The position numbers and the translations under genes are program-made. The notes beneath the pieces were generated by a model. It worked only from the letters and a program-made list of their open reading frames with translations. It was not told the DNA's origin and searched no databases. A DNA stretch of 64,000 nt, from assembly GCA_907163375.1 (NCBI GenBank), contig CAJQUW010005361.1, forward strand, positions 124,001-188,000, given 5' to 3'. Positions within the stretch are counted from its first letter, which is position 1. Each line of letters begins with the position of its first letter. The stretch comes from Prostheceraeus crozeri. Taxonomy: Eukaryota; Platyhelminthes; Polycladida; Euryleptidae. Of the stretch, positions 59,261-64,000 are shown piece after piece.

Positions 59261-61014
59261 ATGGTTCGAACTACAAGCCTCCCACGTCAACGTTTGCTAT
59301 TCCATTACTGCGAGACATGTGATCAACCAATCCGCCATTCCACCAAGAGCGGACACAAGAATTGTGTTTTTAAGTCGAATTCGACTTTTTTGTATTGCCT
59401 GTCATGTAGGGCATACACGAAAAGTGATGAAGGTGCGACGACGGAAGAGACGAAGAAGTTCATAGATGAGCATACTTCGTGTGCACTCCAAAATGGCATA
59501 GGTGGAGTCAATCTAACCTCGAAGGTGGAGAAGAGAAAGCTCAAGCGGCTATTTGAAAAGAAGGAGAGACCAGACCACGGCGTGCTGAGTCAGCAGAATG
59601 GTGAGGCGAAGCCTAAACCAAAGTTCAAGAGTTCGTTGACTCAGATGAGAGTGACTTTGAGGTTAGCGATGCTAAGAGATTAAAAACATCTTCCATATAT
59701 AAATTGAATGAATCAAAAGTTCCATTACGCATGTATCTAATGTTTGTTTGTAACTTTTCAGAAAAAAGCTCCTCCTACCAAAAAGGGCAAGCTGAGCTTG
59801 AAGAAGCCAAAGGATTTGCCTCGAAGTGTAAGATTTCCATATTTCAAATGAACATATTTTATAATGCACATTGATTATTTGTCCTCTATGAAACAATTCA
59901 ATCTCTACTTACAGGCGTTCCACAGTATAAGGTTGGATTCCCCGGAACACGAGGAGCCTTCACCGATAAAGAAAAGTGCTCAACAAAAAGTAAGTATCAT
60001 CAAATTGTTGTGCGTTAATTAATCTTATAATTGTGATGAATGCAAAACGTACATATATCGATGACGTCCAATTGTTTACCTTTCTATAGGTTGGGCGATC
60101 TCTGTCTCTTAAAAAGACACGAGAAAAGAGCTTCGTCTCAACCCCTGAGACCACAACGTCAATGGAGGATAATGAGGAGAGGCACTATACAATAACCGAG
60201 TCCTCATCGTCTGATTCCTCCTCCGAAGATGAGTCGGCTGACTCGGATGACAGCACATCCACCACTTTATCCCCTACCTCTTCTGCTGAGAGTGACAACT
60301 CATCTGATGTGAGTAGCAAATAACTACATGAGTGAGGAACTTTTCGAATCTGTCGTGATCATCATCCACTCAGCAGTAATTTCGATAGCAACACTTATTT
60401 CACATTCTTTTCAGGATGATTCCAAAGCTGTTGAACCTCCGAAATACATCGGAACGTCCGAACAGATCGGAACACGAACCTCAGCATCCGAAGGTAAGGT
60501 TGACCCTTTATATGAAATTAAAACATGTGAAATGATTTACTATATCTGGCTCTAACATGTCTAAGCTCTAGTACGATAATTGTTTTCTACATCAATCTTT
60601 GAGAAAGATTTCATTTAATTGCAGGATTCCTTTCTACTCGGACCTGAGGAGGAGATCGCGTTCTCCCAAATACGCGCTTCGCCCTCCATCAATGTAGAGT
60701 TCCCAATGACCCCGTTGATGGAGTACCGGTCGTCATTTTCACCCCCTGTACAACCTTCAACCTCTGCCGCACCTGCACCAAGTCCCTTGGCTGCTACCAT
60801 ACCTCCACCTCCACCAAGTCCTTCGGCTACTGTGATGGCAATAGTGCGTGTGAACACAATTGCAAACATATAAAACTGTTTAACAGCGACATGATTAGAT
60901 GTATCAAGGAATAATTTTATCTCTTAATATTAAATTTGTCTTGTAAAAATAGTTTTATCTTTGTAGCATGGAGGGAGCTTGCTTTCACAGTTGGGAACAA
61001 ATGTTAATCGATGA
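59261..61014 (+). CDS. Zinc-finger/acidic protein of Polinton 2, spliced over about 7 exons
   Basis: Coding exons about 59261-59661, 59762-59827, 59915-59989, 60090-60308, 60415-60493, 60625-60843, 60967-61014. The N-terminus has CETCDQPIRH...GHKNC and CLSCRAY...H..C fingers, then Lys-rich linkers (KKAPPTKKGKLSLKKPK), an acidic Ser/Asp block (SSSSDSSSEDESADSDD) and a Pro-rich part. Same order as the Polinton 1 gene at 12855. The frame does not pass cleanly from exon 2 or across the 60493/60625 junction, so there are lesions or other splice sites. Function unknown. Confidence 0.6.
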
Positions 61015-61045
61015 TGACCCCAGTGACGTCGTAGGACTAAGCATG

Positions 61046-61053
61046 TATATAAG
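61046..61053 (+). promoter_or_regulatory. TATA box of the Polinton 2 polymerase
   Basis: TATATAAG 34 bp before ATG 61087. Confidence 0.6.
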
Positions 61054-61086
61054 GTTTGTGGAAAATCATAATCCTCAACAATCAAA

Positions 61087-64000
61087 ATGGTTGTCTGTTC
61101 CAAGTGTGGAAAAAAAATACTCTAAATTGGAACTTGCAGCGCCATGAAAAATTCTGTAAGTTAGGAAAGACCTATGAGTGCAACAAGTGTCCATTTAAGA
61201 CAAACAGAAGAGATAATCTAAAGCGTCACAGCCTAGTTTGTGATAAAGAAGTACATAGGAAAAATACATTGAGTGATCAAAGCAAAACAGCGAATCCTGA
61301 TGAGTTACCCAAGTCTTACAAGTCAATGCCAACAACCGTTTCAAATAATGAAAATGTCTATGCAATGCTGCTCTCGATGTGTTAAAACATATAAATTGTC
61401 AAGTAAATTCCGTCAGCATATGAATGTACATGACGCAAACTTAGAAATGAGTATTCATACTAATATAGGAACTATAAGTCTTAGTGCAAGCGCACTTAAT
61501 GGTCATGCGCGTGTATATGATATCACTCCAACAACTCATACATTGGACATCACATCCTTTATGTTGAGCATGCGTCCCATCTTAGGTAGCTTAGTGGCAG
61601 ACATACAAAATGGCTTTCAACTCCGTGGTCGTTTAATCGCACAAATTCGTTATGTCCGATCCAATCCTCAAGAGGAGGAAACTTTTCTCGCACCCTTTAC
61701 CTCATCAGCTTCAAATTATATTTATAAGTATGATACTTGGTTTCAATGCCACTTAAATAGTCTAACAAATCCTATTGAAGCATTTACGAATAAGGGGAGC
61801 AATTGGGTAATAGATGAAGTATGAAATGTAGAATTCAATGTGATAACAAGTCCTATACTGGGTGGTGGTCAAGTATTTCCTTTACCGAAGAAACTAAAGA
61901 ACTCTAAAGCTGTGATTAATGTAAACTCAAATGCAAACGACTGCTTCTTGTATTCAATTCCATCAATACTGCATTATGATGAAGTATCTCATTCAAGGAA
62001 TGAAATGAAGACATATAGCAAATGGTCATCTGAGTTAAATATGGATGGCATTTCTACCCCTGTGTCAATTAAAGACATTCCAATATTTGAAAAAAATGAC
62101 AATATTAAGATTAACATTCACTTATATGAAAATGGACTCAAGGGTGTCCGATACAACAGCAATTTCATTAACAATCGAACTGTCAACATATTACTAGTTC
62201 TAAACAATGAATGTGCACATTACTGTGGTATTCCAAAGCTATCAAAAAAATTATAATCAGTACAACAAAAAATTTATAAAGGACAAGTATTTTTGTGAAA
62301 GATGTACACAGGCATTTACATGCAAAAGAGCTTTAGAGCGACATTTCCAGTTTTGCATTCGAGGAAAGGCACAAATAGAAAGAATGCCAACAGAGCTTGA
62401 AGTGCTCACAAGCAGTATGGAATATCAATTAAGTCCTCCTTTAGCTATTTATGCTGATATCGAGTGCTTTATAGAAAATAAAATTCACAAACCTGCAGCT
62501 GTTGGAGTATATCACGTTTGGCACAGTGCCTTGCAATCAAAGTTTGAAAACAAGTATTACGTCTTTAAATGAGAAAATTGTATTATTGACTTTTTGAATC
62601 ATTTAGAAAGTGTTGCTCAAAATTTATATGATAACCAAAGCGCAATAACTAGACAGCCAATGTCACTGACTTCTGATGAAGTAGCAAAACATGAGAATTC
62701 AAAACATTGTAACAAATGTAAATCTAAATTCAGTGATGACATTGTAAAAGTTCGTGATCACGATGATATAACAGGACGATATAGGCAAGCATTATGTAGT
62801 AAATGTAATCTCCGTTTAAAATTAAATAGATGAGAGCTTTCAATTTTCTTCCATAATTTCAAGAACTATGATAGCCACATTGTTTGCTATAAGGCGATTG
62901 GAAGAATGAAAACTTGGAATTTAGATGTTGTGGCTGCAACAGCTGAAAAATACAAAACTTCATCCGCCAGTGTCCCTGTGAATGAGTATAGAGATAGAAC
63001 AATTTACTTCAAACTAAAATTCCTAGACTCCTATCAATTTCTAAGTGCATCTTTGAGTAAGTTAGCAAAGAGGTTGCAAGTTTATGAGCATGTAGAAACA
63101 TTAAGGGATGAATTTCTACAACTAAGTGATGAGATTTTATATCAAAAAGCAGTGTTTCCATATTCATATTTTCAAAGTTTAAATACTTTGTCTGAAAACT
63201 GTCTACCACCTCAGTGTGAATTTTATAATGACCTCACCCGAGAGCATTGTTCTGACACTGACCATGAGCATGCTAGGAAAGCATGGACTGCATTCAATTG
63301 CAAGGACTTTGGTGATTACATGCTCGCATACCTGAAGTTAGATGTTTTGCTGTTAGCAGACATCTTTGAAGTTTTCAGATCACTAAGTCAACGTGAAGAT
63401 GGGGTAGATCCCGTGCATTTTGTAAGTCTTCCTCATTTTAGCTTTACCTCAGCACTAAATTTCACTTCTGGCAATCCTCCACACTATATACAAGATGAAA
63501 ACATGTACAATCTTTTTGAAAGAGGAATCAGAGGTATGACTTTCACAAACATACACAGAGCTCGAGCCCGTATATGAATTAGAAAATAACCAAGATGAAA
63601 GCCGCCACTTGGCATACTTGGACGTTAATAATCTTTATGGGTCATTGCTGAGTAAGAACCTTCCACACTCAAATTTGAAGTGGTTAGATGAAATTGAACT
63701 AAATCATTTTTCAAATGAAGAAAATGTTAAAAACATTGATGATAATGGTGAAGTAGGCTATGTATTTGATCTAGATCAAGAATATCCCGCAAATATTCAC
63801 GATGACACTGCTGACTTTCCACTTGCTCCAGAAATTCAGATGATAGAACGAAGAATGTTCTCATCATATCTGAAAGATTTTTATGAAAAAGTGATAACCC
63901 GATAGTAAATTCACATCAATTAAGAAGCTTTTGCTGCACCAATTTGACAGGGAAAATTATGTTGTTCACTACTCCATATTAAAATTCTATTTAGATATGG
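61087..64000 (+). pseudogene. Protein-primed family-B polymerase of Polinton 2, decayed and cut by the window end
   Basis: Same architecture as 16539-20505. C2H2 fingers (CNKCPFKTNRRDNLKRH), a domain with NDCFLYSIPSILHY, finger YFCERCTQAF, exonuclease motif YADIECFI, zinc module VRDHDDITGRY (His changed to Asp at one position), YLKLDVLLLADIF, and polymerase motif A VNNLYGSLLS. Breaks include a shift near 61115, near 61370, stop near 61824, shift near 62240, stops near 62571 and 62833, a shift near 63570 and a stop near 63905. Motifs B and C lie beyond the window. Confidence 0.85.

Larger units (their letters stand above)
56200..64000. mobile_element. Second Polinton-like element (Polinton 2), partial and decayed
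   Basis: Contains the same gene types as the left part of Polinton 1: small divergent genes with the shared CCAAT/TATA promoter, a spliced zinc-finger/acidic gene and the same polymerase family in the same orientation. Left boundary and terminal repeats were not found; the right side runs off the window. Protein sequences differ strongly from Polinton 1, so it is a different lineage, not a recent copy. Confidence 0.7.

Noticed and set aside
1-64000. CRISPR arrays, prokaryotic operons or a bacterial replicon
   Set aside because: Spliced eukaryotic exons run through the window and no regularly spaced short repeats were seen.

Overview
The window is genomic DNA of an invertebrate metazoan that I cannot name. 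It has GT-AG introns, TATA-driven genes, Penelope, CR1-like, Tc1 and hAT elements, and two Polinton/Maverick-like elements. A short TTAGGG-type array is present, but it is too little to place the host.

The backbone is one host gene on the minus strand: a UBE3B-like HECT E3 ubiquitin ligase. I could place 14 exons between 48571 and 51, with the active-site cysteine in the last one. Nearly everything else lies in its introns or upstream of it. The 3' intron (243-4583) holds a Tc1/mariner-like remnant, a non-autonomous hAT element, and a Penelope RT/GIY-YIG remnant split by a non-LTR retrotransposon fragment. The intron at 6340-34289 holds a 24.4 kb Polinton-like element. Other introns hold an intact Tc1 transposon (36535-37959), a TTA-flanked G-rich element (40227-41312), a DNA transposon with CCCGGTCGTTACATT termini (43607-45265) and a long-TIR element (45479-46826).

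Polinton 1 (8995-33416) has terminal inverted repeats built from tandem arrays, with four copies of the long unit on the left and two on the right. On the plus strand it carries a zinc-finger/coiled-coil gene, a small acidic gene, a spliced protein-primed family-B DNA polymerase, small PC4-like ORFs and a TATA-binding-protein homologue. On the minus strand is a tightly packed late-type cluster: two GEWEVG-type paralogues, an adenain-like protease, a putative capsid protein, a basic virion-type protein, a retroviral-type integrase, a Cys-rich protein, a packaging ATPase, a hydrophobic-tailed basic protein, RING-like proteins and unknowns. Several of these genes carry nonsense or frameshift lesions, so this copy looks recently dead, while polymerase, TBP and protease keep their catalytic or binding residues.

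The most exciting signal is a pair of 69-nt HDV-like self-cleaving ribozymes (14000-14068 and 14461-14529) behind the first two plus-strand transcription units. Each sits 4-5 nt after a conserved histone-like hairpin. Together with the element's own TBP, PC4-like proteins and repeated TATA promoters, this suggests that the element brings its own start- and end-of-transcript machinery, with ribozyme-made, hairpin-ended, non-polyadenylated mRNAs.

The right end (about 56.2-64.0 kb) holds a second, more decayed element of the same broad class. It has divergent small genes around a shared CCAAT/TATA promoter, a spliced zinc-finger/acidic gene and a polymerase broken by many stops, and it runs off the window.
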